Origin: Acidobacteriota bacterium
GTDB lineage: Bacteria > Acidobacteriota > Polarisedimenticolia > JAPUIV01
NCBI GenBank assembly: GCA_027296665.1
Contig: JAPUIV010000075.1
Span: forward strand, 1-6,384
Length of the DNA: 6,384 nucleotides
Reading direction: 5' to 3'
Within the stretch, counting starts at the first letter, position 1. The number at the start of each line of letters is the position of its first letter. Position numbers and translations under genes: made by a program. A model generated the notes under the pieces. That model was given only the letters and a program-made list of their open reading frames with translations. It searched no databases and was not told the origin of the DNA. Below are positions 1 through 5,941 of this stretch, one piece after another.

Positions 1-1
1 T

Positions 2-1201
2 GAAAGGGTGTCGCCGCCGGCTGGTGTACCTGTCTCAGCGCAGGTCCAGCTGAATGCTCCCGCGGACATCTACGCCATGCAGGTCTGGCGGACGGTCAGG
101 GAATCGCATGATGGAGGGACATTCGAGGAATGGCAAATAAAAGCCGGCATCTGCGAAGGATACAGACTGTTCTTTGGGCACGTTGGAAGACCGATCGAAG
201 AAATCCTCGTTGAGGTCAGGAAGGCTGTTCCAAGAGATTGGTCCGATTGTCCCGTGTCAACCACCGAAGAGGCGTTGGTAACGACAAGAGCCGGATCCTG
301 TGTATGGGACGTGTTTTTCAATCCTCCAATCAGCGCGGGAACGCCCGTGTGGAGATCCAGCGGCTACGCATCAGGATTTGACTTTGGCTTTGAGCTGCTG
401 GGACTCACGGCCGAGGAACTCCGGCAGCATCCCAGCTACGGATATTCCATTAACCCTTGGGCATATTCGGGTGGGATCTCTGTCTGTCCGCCAGAGTACT
501 TCCCTGAGCCGTATAGAACGTTATACCGGGAATCTATGGAGGGCAGTTGCGGACCGTTCAATCAAGACGTACCGGGCACTGCCATGGGAGTGTGGTTGCC
601 GGCGCCACCGCCAGCCGACGGGAGCGTCCCTGACCGTGGGCTGGGGACGGTATGGCATTCATTGGGGATAGGCGGGAACGGGCTCGTTTTAGGGCTTTAC
701 CTATTTGAGGACTGGAAAGATGAGTCGGTACACAAACTGCATAGTGGGAGCCAGTTACCCGGAATTCCAGAGGGAAAGTTTCGGATTGAGGCCGCCCTGC
801 ATCAGGACCTCGGTTCCCTCGATGTCCATCAATTCGCTCACCTTCTGGAAAATTTCGTCGTGGGTGAGGACGTACCCCTCCGGCGAGCCGGGAGGCCGGT
901 AAAAGGCGCAAAACTTGCACCGGACCCAGCAGACGTTGGTGTAATTGATGTTGCGACCGATGACGTAGGTGATCTGCCGCTCTCCGTGTTTCCGGCGGCG
1001 CACCGCGTCCGCCAGGGCGCCGATTTCCGGGAGGTGATGATGGTGGAACAGGAAGAGTCCTTCCTCCCGGTTCAGCCGTTCGCCGCGGGTGACCTTTTCC
1101 TCGATCTCAGGCAGCATGGGAGACCTCCTGGTACAAGGGATCCCGCTCCACGGGAATCCGCCCCGCTTCGCGGATCATCTCCACCAGCCCGTTGCGGGTG
1201 A
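2..1201 (+). CDS. Partial secreted-type protein with degenerate M23-peptidase-like domain; native part ends near 770, the rest is antisense mqnC
   Basis: The reading frame is open from the left edge; a GTG at 8 is the first possible start, but the real start with a signal peptide probably lies outside the window. Counting from that GTG, residues ~16-60 (NAPAD ... EEWQIKAG ... LFFGHVG) resemble the APADG ... dYxixi ... HV pattern of secreted proteins with a degenerate M23-like beta-barrel. Residues ~107-127 (PPISAGTPVW ... FDFGFE) fit the later 'aGe.iG ... lDFG' strand. Residues ~160-196 (CPPEYFPEPYR ... CGPFNQDVPGTAMGVW) resemble that family's C-terminal part. The usual zinc-ligand HxH motif is absent, so peptidase activity is doubtful. 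Past residue ~250-257 the frame only reads mqnC backwards up to the TGA at 1201, so that tail is not native. GC is lower here (about 56% by hand count over the first 240 bases). The family assignment rests on remembered patterns and is moderate at best. Confidence 0.45.
   Translation, partial: ERVSPPAGVPVSAQVQLNAPADIYAMQVWRTVRESHDGGTFEEWQIKAGICEGYRLFFGHVGRPIEEILVEVRKAVPRDWSDCPVSTTEEALVTTRAGSCVWDVFFNPPISAGTPVWRSSGYASGFDFGFELLGLTAEELRQHPSYGYSINPWAYSGGISVCPPEYFPEPYRTLYRESMEGSCGPFNQDVPGTAMGVWLPAPPPADGSVPDRGLGTVWHSLGIGGNGLVLGLYLFEDWKDESVHKLHSGSQLPGIPEGKFRIEAALHQDLGSLDVHQFAHLLENFVVGEDVPLRRAGRPVKGAKLAPDPADVGVIDVATDDVGDLPLSVFPAAHRVRQGADFREVMMVEQEESFLPVQPFAAGDLFLDLRQHGRPPGTRDPAPRESAPLRGSSPPARCG
755..781. 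other. Breakpoint joining two truncated, convergent genes
   Basis: On the minus strand the MqnC protein follows its family up to GGLNPKL and then ends within a few codons (SLWNSG, stop at 755-757) instead of continuing for roughly 240 more residues. On the plus strand an unrelated conserved protein stops resembling its family in the same few bases. The exact join cannot be fixed by eye; it lies between the end of the LNPKL codons (about 779) and the mqnC stop. An 8-base palindrome, GGAATTCC (761-768), sits inside this interval. No terminal inverted repeats, target duplication or transposase signal is visible, so an insertion sequence edge is not supported. A genomic inversion or deletion breakpoint and a false assembly join both fit. 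Confidence 0.7.
755..1117 (-). CDS. mqnC: MqnC (cyclic dehypoxanthine futalosine synthase), 3'-truncated
   Basis: MqnC is a cytoplasmic radical SAM enzyme that cyclises dehypoxanthine futalosine to its cyclic form in menaquinone synthesis. The 120-residue frame has the expected N-terminus (EEKVTRGERLNREEGLFLF), then NINYTNVCWVRCKFCAFYRPPG with the CxxxCxxC cluster ligands Cys63, Cys67 and Cys70, then VLMQGGLNPKL at ~104-114. The last six residues look foreign. Full-length MqnC is about 350-370 residues, so most of the TIM barrel and the substrate site are missing and this fragment cannot be active. The ATG at 1115-1117 is preceded by AGGAGGT and overlaps the end of mqnE by 11 bases, which shows translational coupling in one operon. 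The related MqnE next door differs in sequence around the cysteines (CWVRC here, CNKGC there), which separates the two. Identity is confident; whether the truncation is biological is open. Confidence 0.88.
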   Translation of the reverse strand: MLPEIEEKVTRGERLNREEGLFLFHHHHLPEIGALADAVRRRKHGERQITYVIGRNINYTNVCWVRCKFCAFYRPPGSPEGYVLTHDEIFQKVSELMDIEGTEVLMQGGLNPKLSLWNSG

Positions 1202-2207
1202 GCGCCTGGGGGGTGGTCGCACCGGCCGAATGGGTGATCTCCTCCCGCAGGATAGTCCCGTCGACATCGTCGGCGCCGTACCACAGGGAAACCTGGGAGA
1301 CGGGCGGGGAGATCATGATCCAGAAGCTCTTGATGTGCGGGAAGTTATCTAACAAAAGCCGGGAAACGGCGATTTGCCGCAGATCCTCGAAGCCGGTGGT
1401 GGACGGCAGATTGTCCATCTCGGTGTTGTCGGGGTGGAAGGCGAGGGGAATGAATGCGAGGAATCCGCCGGTTTCGTCCTGGAGCTCCCGGAGACGGAGA
1501 AAATGATCCACCCGTTCTTCCGGTGTTTCGATGTGGCCGTACAGAAGGGTGGCGTTCGACTTCAGGCCCGCCATATGGACCTTCCGGGCCATATCCAGCC
1601 ATCCGGCCGGGCTCAGCTTCAAACGGAAGAGTTCCTCGTGGACCCGGTCGCTGAGGACTTCGACGCCGCCGCCCGGAACAGAGTCCAGGCCGGCATCCTT
1701 GAGGTCTTCGAGCACCTCCTCGATCGGCTTGCGGGCTACCCGCTGGATCTCCACCATTTCGATCATGGTGAACGCCTTGATCCCGACGGTCGGGCGAATC
1801 TCCTTTACCGCCCGCAGGATATCCAGGTAGTAGTCGTAAGGAAGCCGCGGGTTGATCCCGGCCACCATGTGGATCTCGGTGATCGGCTCTTTGAGCCAGT
1901 CCCGGACCCGCTGGCGCACCTGGTCGGGGCTCAGGGTGTAGGCGTCGTCTGCCCCCGGCAGGACGTAAAACGCGCAGAATTTGCACCCCTTGTTGCAGAC
2001 GTTGGTGTAGTTGATGTGTTGGTTGCGCACGAAGAAAGCCTTCTGGCCGTTCCGGCGCTCGCGAACCCGGTTCGCCATGTACCCCAGGACGTTGAGGTCG
2101 GTCGCGGCGTACAGTCGCAGCCCGTCCTCCCGGGTTAGCCGCTCGTTGTTCGCGACCTTGTCGTTGATATCCGCCAGACCGGATTTTTCTATGGTTTCCC
2201 GCAGCAT
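1107..2207 (-). CDS. mqnE: MqnE, aminodeoxyfutalosine (aminofutalosine) synthase, radical SAM
   Basis: MqnE joins 3-[(1-carboxyvinyl)oxy]benzoate to the adenosyl group of S-adenosylmethionine with loss of CO2, giving aminodeoxyfutalosine, the first radical SAM step of the futalosine menaquinone pathway. The 366-residue protein has the normal family length. Visible marks are NINYTNV at 65-70, followed by the Fe-S ligands Cys71, Cys75 and Cys78 (CNKGCKFCAFY), then HMVAGINPRLPYDYYLD (113-129), SVPGGGVEVLSDRVH (176-190), ATLLYGHIETPEER (219-232) and GADDVDGTI ... HSAGA (311-330), all typical of MqnE rather than MqnC. It starts with ATG 17 bases after the UbiD-family gene and overlaps mqnC by 11 bases, so it is the middle gene of a tight operon. 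No defect is visible. The alternatives, MqnC or a CofG/CofH-type enzyme, fit less well because of the GINPRLPYDYY and GADDVDGTI segments. Confidence 0.95.
   Translation of the reverse strand: MLRETIEKSGLADINDKVANNERLTREDGLRLYAATDLNVLGYMANRVRERRNGQKAFFVRNQHINYTNVCNKGCKFCAFYVLPGADDAYTLSPDQVRQRVRDWLKEPITEIHMVAGINPRLPYDYYLDILRAVKEIRPTVGIKAFTMIEMVEIQRVARKPIEEVLEDLKDAGLDSVPGGGVEVLSDRVHEELFRLKLSPAGWLDMARKVHMAGLKSNATLLYGHIETPEERVDHFLRLRELQDETGGFLAFIPLAFHPDNTEMDNLPSTTGFEDLRQIAVSRLLLDNFPHIKSFWIMISPPVSQVSLWYGADDVDGTILREEITHSAGATTPQALTRNGLVEMIREAGRIPVERDPLYQEVSHAA
1123..1129 (-). promoter_or_regulatory. Ribosome binding site of mqnC
   Basis: On the minus strand this reads AGGAGGT, five bases before the mqnC ATG. 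It lies inside the 3' end of mqnE and supports the chosen start, so that the two genes overlap by 11 bases. Confidence 0.75.
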
Positions 2208-2215
2208 GCCTGGAT

Positions 2216-2224
2216 CCCTTCCTT
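2216..2224 (-). promoter_or_regulatory. Ribosome binding site of mqnE
   Basis: The minus strand reads AAGGAAGGG, eight bases before the mqnE ATG and directly after the TGA of the upstream decarboxylase gene. It fixes the start and indicates co-transcription. Confidence 0.65.
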
Positions 2225-3667
2225 TCAGATTCCGAGTTTGTCCCAGATCGAGTCGATCCGCCGCTTCACTTCCTCGGACATTTTGAGGACGTCGGGCCAG
2301 CGGCCCCGGAAGCCCTCTTCGGGCAGTTTCTTGGTGGCGTCGATCCCCATCTTGCCGCCGTAGGCGGGGGTGGAGACCGCGAAATCGAGAACATCGACCG
2401 GTCCCTCGCCGAGGACCACATCACGTCCCGGGTCGATGTGGGTCCCCACCTTCCACACCACTTCCCCGGGGTTCTGAACGTCGCAATCCTTGTCGACCAC
2501 GACGATCACTTTGGTGAACATCATCTGGCCGAGCCCCCACAGGGCATTCATGACCTTGCGGGCGTGGCCGGGATATTTCTTGTCGATGGAGACCAGGGCG
2601 AGGTTATGGAAGATCCCTTCCACCGGCAGATTGATGTCAACCACCTCCGGCAGGATCTTGCGGATCACCGGGAGAAAGATGCGCTCGGTGGCCTTCCCGA
2701 GCCACTGATCCTCCATCGGCGGTGGGCCGACGATGATGGTGGAGTAAATCGGATCTTTGCGGCGGGTCACCGCGGTGAGGTGGAAGACCGGGTAGTCGTC
2801 CTCCAGTGAGTAATAGCCGGTGTGATCCCCAAACGGGCCTTCTTTCCGCTTCTCGCTCGGATCCACATACCCCTCCAGGACGATCTGAGCGCTCGCGGGA
2901 ACTTCCATGTCTATGGTCTTGCACCGGACCAGGGGGACCTTCTTCTTGCGCAGGAAACCCGCCAGCATCAGCTCGTCCATCTCCGGGGGCAGCGGCGCCG
3001 AAGCTGCATAAGTGACCACCGGGTCGGTACCCAGAGCAATAGCCACCTCCATCCGCTGCTGCCGCTCCTCGGTCTTCCGGAAATGTTGCGCGCCGCCCTT
3101 GTGAAGCTGCCAGTGCATTCCCAGGGTGCGGTCGTCGAAGACCTGCAGGCGGTACATTCCCAGATTCCGGGTCCCCCTCTCGGGGTGCCGGGTCACCACG
3201 GCAGGCAGGGTGATGTAGGGACCGCCGTCTCCCGGCCAGCAGGTGATGATGGGGATCTCCGCCATGGAGGGGTTGTCGGTGATCACCACCTCCTGGCAGG
3301 CGGCCCGATCGACGATTTCCGGCGCCATGTCCCCCAGGCGGGCCAGCTGCGGCAGCATCTTGAGCTTTCCCAGCAGGGTGGTCGGGATCTCCGGCTCCAG
3401 GAGGGCGGCCACCTCCGAAGCGACGGCGTCGAGGCTTTCCGCGCCAAGCGCCAGGGCCATGCGCTTTTCGGTGCCGTAGCTGTTGATCAGGACGGGGATT
3501 CGCGATCCCGACACATTGGTGAACAGGAGGGCCGGCCCTCCCGTTTTGACCACCCGGTCGGCGATCTCGGAGATTTCCAGGCGGGGGGAAACCGGCTCGC
3601 GAATTTCCCGGATCTCACCGAGTGAGCGGAGAGCTTTAATGAATGCCTGGAGATCTTCGTGGGGCAA
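2225..3667 (-). CDS. ubiD: UbiD-family prenylated-FMN decarboxylase, probably MqnL-type in menaquinone synthesis
   Basis: UbiD enzymes use prenylated FMN made by a UbiX partner to decarboxylate aromatic or unsaturated acids. At 480 residues this matches the usual UbiD length (~490). Residues 166-195 (TRNLGMYRLQVFDDRTLGMHWQLHKGGAQH) carry the cofactor and metal-binding region, with Asn168 and Arg173 at the expected places. EGPFGDHTGYYS at 276-287 is the hallmark loop, with Glu276 as the likely catalytic acid. The stretches IYSTIIVGPPPMED (307-320) and KYPGHARKVMNALWGLGQMMFTK (364-386), and GKMGIDATKKLP near the C-terminus, follow E. coli UbiD closely. Because it sits directly before mqnE and mqnC, the likely substrate is the prenylated dihydroxynaphthoate (the MqnL role) rather than a ubiquinone precursor; this is inferred from context. 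No UbiX or UbiA partner is in the window. The start is TTG at 3665-3667: an in-frame TGA lies about 30 bases upstream with no ATG between, and GGGAG is well placed. Confidence 0.9.
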   Translation of the reverse strand: MPHEDLQAFIKALRSLGEIREIREPVSPRLEISEIADRVVKTGGPALLFTNVSGSRIPVLINSYGTEKRMALALGAESLDAVASEVAALLEPEIPTTLLGKLKMLPQLARLGDMAPEIVDRAACQEVVITDNPSMAEIPIITCWPGDGGPYITLPAVVTRHPERGTRNLGMYRLQVFDDRTLGMHWQLHKGGAQHFRKTEERQQRMEVAIALGTDPVVTYAASAPLPPEMDELMLAGFLRKKKVPLVRCKTIDMEVPASAQIVLEGYVDPSEKRKEGPFGDHTGYYSLEDDYPVFHLTAVTRRKDPIYSTIIVGPPPMEDQWLGKATERIFLPVIRKILPEVVDINLPVEGIFHNLALVSIDKKYPGHARKVMNALWGLGQMMFTKVIVVVDKDCDVQNPGEVVWKVGTHIDPGRDVVLGEGPVDVLDFAVSTPAYGGKMGIDATKKLPEEGFRGRWPDVLKMSEEVKRRIDSIWDKLGI

Positions 3668-3673
3668 TACCGG

Positions 3674-3678
3674 CTCCC
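3674..3678 (-). promoter_or_regulatory. Ribosome binding site deciding the TTG start of the UbiD-family gene
   Basis: The minus strand reads GGGAG, six bases before TTG at 3667-3665. The nearest upstream ATG (about 3694) is out of frame, and the decarboxylase frame is closed by a TGA about 30 bases upstream, so TTG is the best start. A TTG start may lower translation relative to mqnE and mqnC, which both have ATG and stronger sites. Confidence 0.5.
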
Positions 3679-3717
3679 GGTTTCGAAATCATTGGTAACG
3701 ATCAGGGCGGGCGATTC

Positions 3718-3765
3718 GATGAGGAGGGGATTCCGCCCCGGGGGAGAGAGGATACCCCCCTCATC
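3718..3765 (-). repeat. Imperfect GC-rich inverted repeat between the radical SAM gene and the UbiD-family gene
   Basis: GATGAGGAGGGG (3718-3729) pairs with CCCCCCTCATC (3755-3765) to make an 11-pair stem with one bulged base. The 25-base loop holds a further CCCCGGGG palindrome (3736-3743). It lies in the 123-base gap after the TGA of the radical SAM gene and before the decarboxylase TTG, so transcripts of both would carry it. No run of U follows the stem on the minus strand, so a standard intrinsic terminator is not supported. It could act as a weak or Rho-assisted terminator, protect the 3' end of the upstream mRNA, or have no function. I see no clear promoter in the gap. Confidence 0.35.
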
Positions 3766-3790
3766 CCCGAAGCGGCAAGCCCATGTTGGT

Positions 3791-5842
3791 TCAGGCGTTC
3801 GCGCTGGCCATCGGCAGGCGGGCCTTGCGGGATCCGTTTCTCGTCTTCTTCGCCTCCGCCCTCACGGCCGCCTTCTGGGCAAACCGGGCGGCCTCGGCCT
3901 CCTGGCCTTCTTCCGTCAGGGGAACTTCCTTGCCGCCGGCGTAAACCGCGTGCCGGCCTTTATTGGCGTACCACTCCGCCGTGGAGGCGGTGCGATGGAT
4001 GTTCTCGACGATCTGCCGCCAGCCGGCCCCGGTGTTGTAGGCGCAGAAGGAGATCTCGCCCATCTGGGTGGCATAAGGGATGATGCACATCTCCGTGCGG
4101 CGGAAATCGTAATTGAACAGGTCCTGGAACCACATCCCGGCGATCATGAGAGGCCGCCATTGATAGCGCAATTTCGAGGCGAAACCCATCCGTCGGCCGT
4201 TTTGAGCGTCGACAATCTTGAGGAGTTCGGAGTTTCCCAGACTCTCCGGGGCGTTCCGGATCTTGAAATTCCGCATCAGGCTGAGAGCCATCTGCAGGAC
4301 CGTCAACCGCTTCGAGCGGGATGAATCGGTGATCATCTTGATGTCTTCGAGCATCTGGTCGACATTGAGAATTTCGCTCATCGGCACGGTTTCCTTGGTC
4401 TCCTGGTTGACCAGCAGGAATGTGCCGATCCCGCAATTCGGGTGGCAGCCGCATTTCAGGCTGCCCCACTTCGAATCGCCTCCCTCCAGCTGGTCCCGGA
4501 GATCGGAGAACGGGCCACTGGCGGATAGCGGATACCAGTCCCGCAACGGTTCGGTCACGCCGACCTGTTTTTTCACGTCATGGGCAAGGTGGGAGAGGGT
4601 GTAACGCTGTTGAAACCGTCTTTCGTCCTCGATTTCATCGTCCCGTCCGGTGAACGACACCGGCTGGAAGGAGATGGCGTTGATCTTGTCGATGTTCTCT
4701 ACGGCAAACTTGATGACCGGCCCTATCTGGTCGTTGTTAATGGTGTTGATAACGGTCATCACCAGCGTCACGTCCACGCCGCCGGCCTTAAGGTTCTCGA
4801 TCGCCTTGAGCTTCACGTCGAACAGATTTCCCACCTTCCGGTGCTGATTGCTCTCGTTGCCGACGCCGTCGAACTGCAGATAGGCCAGGCGCAGGCCCAC
4901 TTTCCCGGCCTGGCGGGCGAACTCCGGATCCTGGGCGAAGCGGATGCCGTTGGTGGCGCACTGGGTGCTTTCGTACCCGACCTTGCGGGCATAGGCGACG
5001 GCGTCCAGGAAGAACGGCGAGATAGTGGGCTCGCCGCCGGAGAATTGCACCGATAGCTGCCGACGGGGCTTGATGGTGATGGCGTTATCGAGGAGTTCCT
5101 TGATGTCCTCCCAGGTCAGTTCGTGGATATAACCCACCTGGTTGGCGTCCATGAAGCAGGGGTCGCACATCATGTTGCATCGATTGGTGAGATCTATGGT
5201 CAGCACGGCGCCGCGGCCGAACTGGATGCTGGAGGTCCCGTGATTGTGCAGGTCGTCGGGGGCCATGCGGAAATCACGCCCGGGGTACAGTTTTTCCATG
5301 CGGGCGAGAAAAGCCGGGTCCATCGCCATCAGGTCGGAGAAGAAGCCGTGTTTATCACAGGTCTTCTCCATGTACACCTTGCCGTCCCGCTCGACGATCT
5401 GTGCCTTGATCTCGCCGGGGTTCGCGTCCACCAGGACCTTCCAGTTTTCCTCGCCGAGGAGGATCTTGCTTCGAACCTCCACCACGCACTTGGGACACAG
5501 GGAATCGGTCTGTCGCGGGACCCCGAGCGGCGGGAAGGTCCGTTCATGACTCTTGGGGAGTGGCCCCGGCGCCCAGGGAGGGTGAAAGGTGTTGTATTGG
5601 ATTCGCTTGTTGACCGCCTGGAAGGCATGCCAGGAAATGTTGGCAACCCGCGATATCCCCCACCCGAATATATTTCGGATATGGGTTTTCAGGGTTCGTT
5701 TCCCGTTTCCGTTGGGCAGCGGTCTTGCCAGCATTTCCGGAGTGGGGATGGTCACGGGAGCGGGGGTTCCCATCCATTTCTCCTTCGGCTCGACTGGCGG
5801 CGGGGGGCCTTCTTTCGGATTCGTGCTTACCACCTGCTGCAT
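3791..5842 (-). CDS. Large radical SAM protein of the tetraether lipid synthase (Tes)-like family
   Basis: The 683-residue protein starts with a Pro-rich, low-complexity segment (~1-45) and a basic/aromatic stretch. Metal-binding elements follow: CPKC (Cys116, Cys119), KTCDKHG (Cys162), the radical SAM motif CNMMCDPCF (Cys222, 226, 229), FSGGEPTISPFFLD (267-280), the strand LAYLQFDGVGNE (319-330), TVINTINNDQIG (363-374), ISFQPVSFTGR (390-400), CGCHPNC (Cys464, 466, 470), and FNYDFRRTEMCIIPYATQMGEISFCAYN (576-603; Cys586, Cys600). This order and the C-terminal 'N-D-R ... C ... G ... FCAYN' block match archaeal Tes, which couples lipid tails by C-C bonds and contains several Fe-S clusters plus a rubredoxin-like iron. 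The protein is longer than archaeal Tes, with N- and C-terminal additions and an Ala/Lys-rich tail. There is no obvious transmembrane helix. The substrate is unknown; a role in linking membrane lipid chains is inferred. ATG at 5842 has GGAGGG eight bases upstream. Confidence 0.82.
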   Translation of the reverse strand: MQQVVSTNPKEGPPPPVEPKEKWMGTPAPVTIPTPEMLARPLPNGNGKRTLKTHIRNIFGWGISRVANISWHAFQAVNKRIQYNTFHPPWAPGPLPKSHERTFPPLGVPRQTDSLCPKCVVEVRSKILLGEENWKVLVDANPGEIKAQIVERDGKVYMEKTCDKHGFFSDLMAMDPAFLARMEKLYPGRDFRMAPDDLHNHGTSSIQFGRGAVLTIDLTNRCNMMCDPCFMDANQVGYIHELTWEDIKELLDNAITIKPRRQLSVQFSGGEPTISPFFLDAVAYARKVGYESTQCATNGIRFAQDPEFARQAGKVGLRLAYLQFDGVGNESNQHRKVGNLFDVKLKAIENLKAGGVDVTLVMTVINTINNDQIGPVIKFAVENIDKINAISFQPVSFTGRDDEIEDERRFQQRYTLSHLAHDVKKQVGVTEPLRDWYPLSASGPFSDLRDQLEGGDSKWGSLKCGCHPNCGIGTFLLVNQETKETVPMSEILNVDQMLEDIKMITDSSRSKRLTVLQMALSLMRNFKIRNAPESLGNSELLKIVDAQNGRRMGFASKLRYQWRPLMIAGMWFQDLFNYDFRRTEMCIIPYATQMGEISFCAYNTGAGWRQIVENIHRTASTAEWYANKGRHAVYAGGKEVPLTEEGQEAEAARFAQKAAVRAEAKKTRNGSRKARLPMASANA

Positions 5843-5850
5843 CCTTGATA

Positions 5851-5856
5851 CCCTCC
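5851..5856 (-). promoter_or_regulatory. Ribosome binding site of the Tes-like radical SAM gene
   Basis: The minus strand reads GGAGGG, eight bases before the ATG at 5842-5840. It is strong and supports the start that gives the Pro-rich N-terminus. Confidence 0.7.
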
Positions 5857-5880
5857 TATTTTACCTGGTTCCGATGGCGA

Positions 5881-5909
5881 AATTTATCTGAATTGGTGAT
5901 GTCTTGCAA
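5881..5909 (-). promoter_or_regulatory. Candidate sigma-70 promoter for the Tes-like gene
   Basis: In the AT-rich gap between the regulator and the radical SAM gene, the minus strand has TTGCAA (5904-5909) and TAAATT (5881-5886) separated by exactly 17 bases. Each matches four of six consensus positions. Transcription would begin near 5874, giving a leader of about 30 bases that includes the ribosome binding site. The gap is clearly more AT-rich than the flanking genes, which fits a promoter. The match is weak, so read-through from the regulator gene remains possible. I found no convincing inverted repeat for an Rrf2-type operator here. Confidence 0.3.
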
Positions 5910-5941
5910 CCATATTTTAACGACGAATACGGATGATTGCT

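Noticed and set aside
755..781. Edge of an insertion sequence at the mqnC break
   Set aside because: The left side encodes a secreted-type protein, not a transposase, and no terminal inverted repeat or target duplication is visible.
773..1201. The plus-strand frame continues without a stop through antisense mqnC, as if a 397-residue protein existed
   Set aside because: The segment is the exact antisense of a recognisable MqnC N-terminus and the mqnE 3' end; the translated residues show no family pattern. The open frame is a GC-rich chance effect.
929..2009. Exact 15-base direct repeat GCAGACGTTGGTGTA at 929-943 and 1995-2009
   Set aside because: It encodes the same YTNVC motif beside the Fe-S ligands in the paralogous MqnC and MqnE; explained by protein homology, not by a mobile repeat.
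1374..2138. 254-residue plus-strand open frame
   Set aside because: It lies wholly opposite mqnE, which has full family motifs; this is an antisense shadow.
2822..3625. 267-residue plus-strand open frame
   Set aside because: It lies opposite the UbiD-family gene, and the composition is typical of an antisense frame with no recognisable domain.
3718..3765. Intrinsic terminator after the radical SAM gene
   Set aside because: The stem is good but no U-run follows on the minus strand, so I list it only as an inverted repeat.
5123..5848. 241-residue plus-strand open frame
   Set aside because: It is antisense to the conserved N-terminal half of the radical SAM protein, with no ribosome binding site or family signal.
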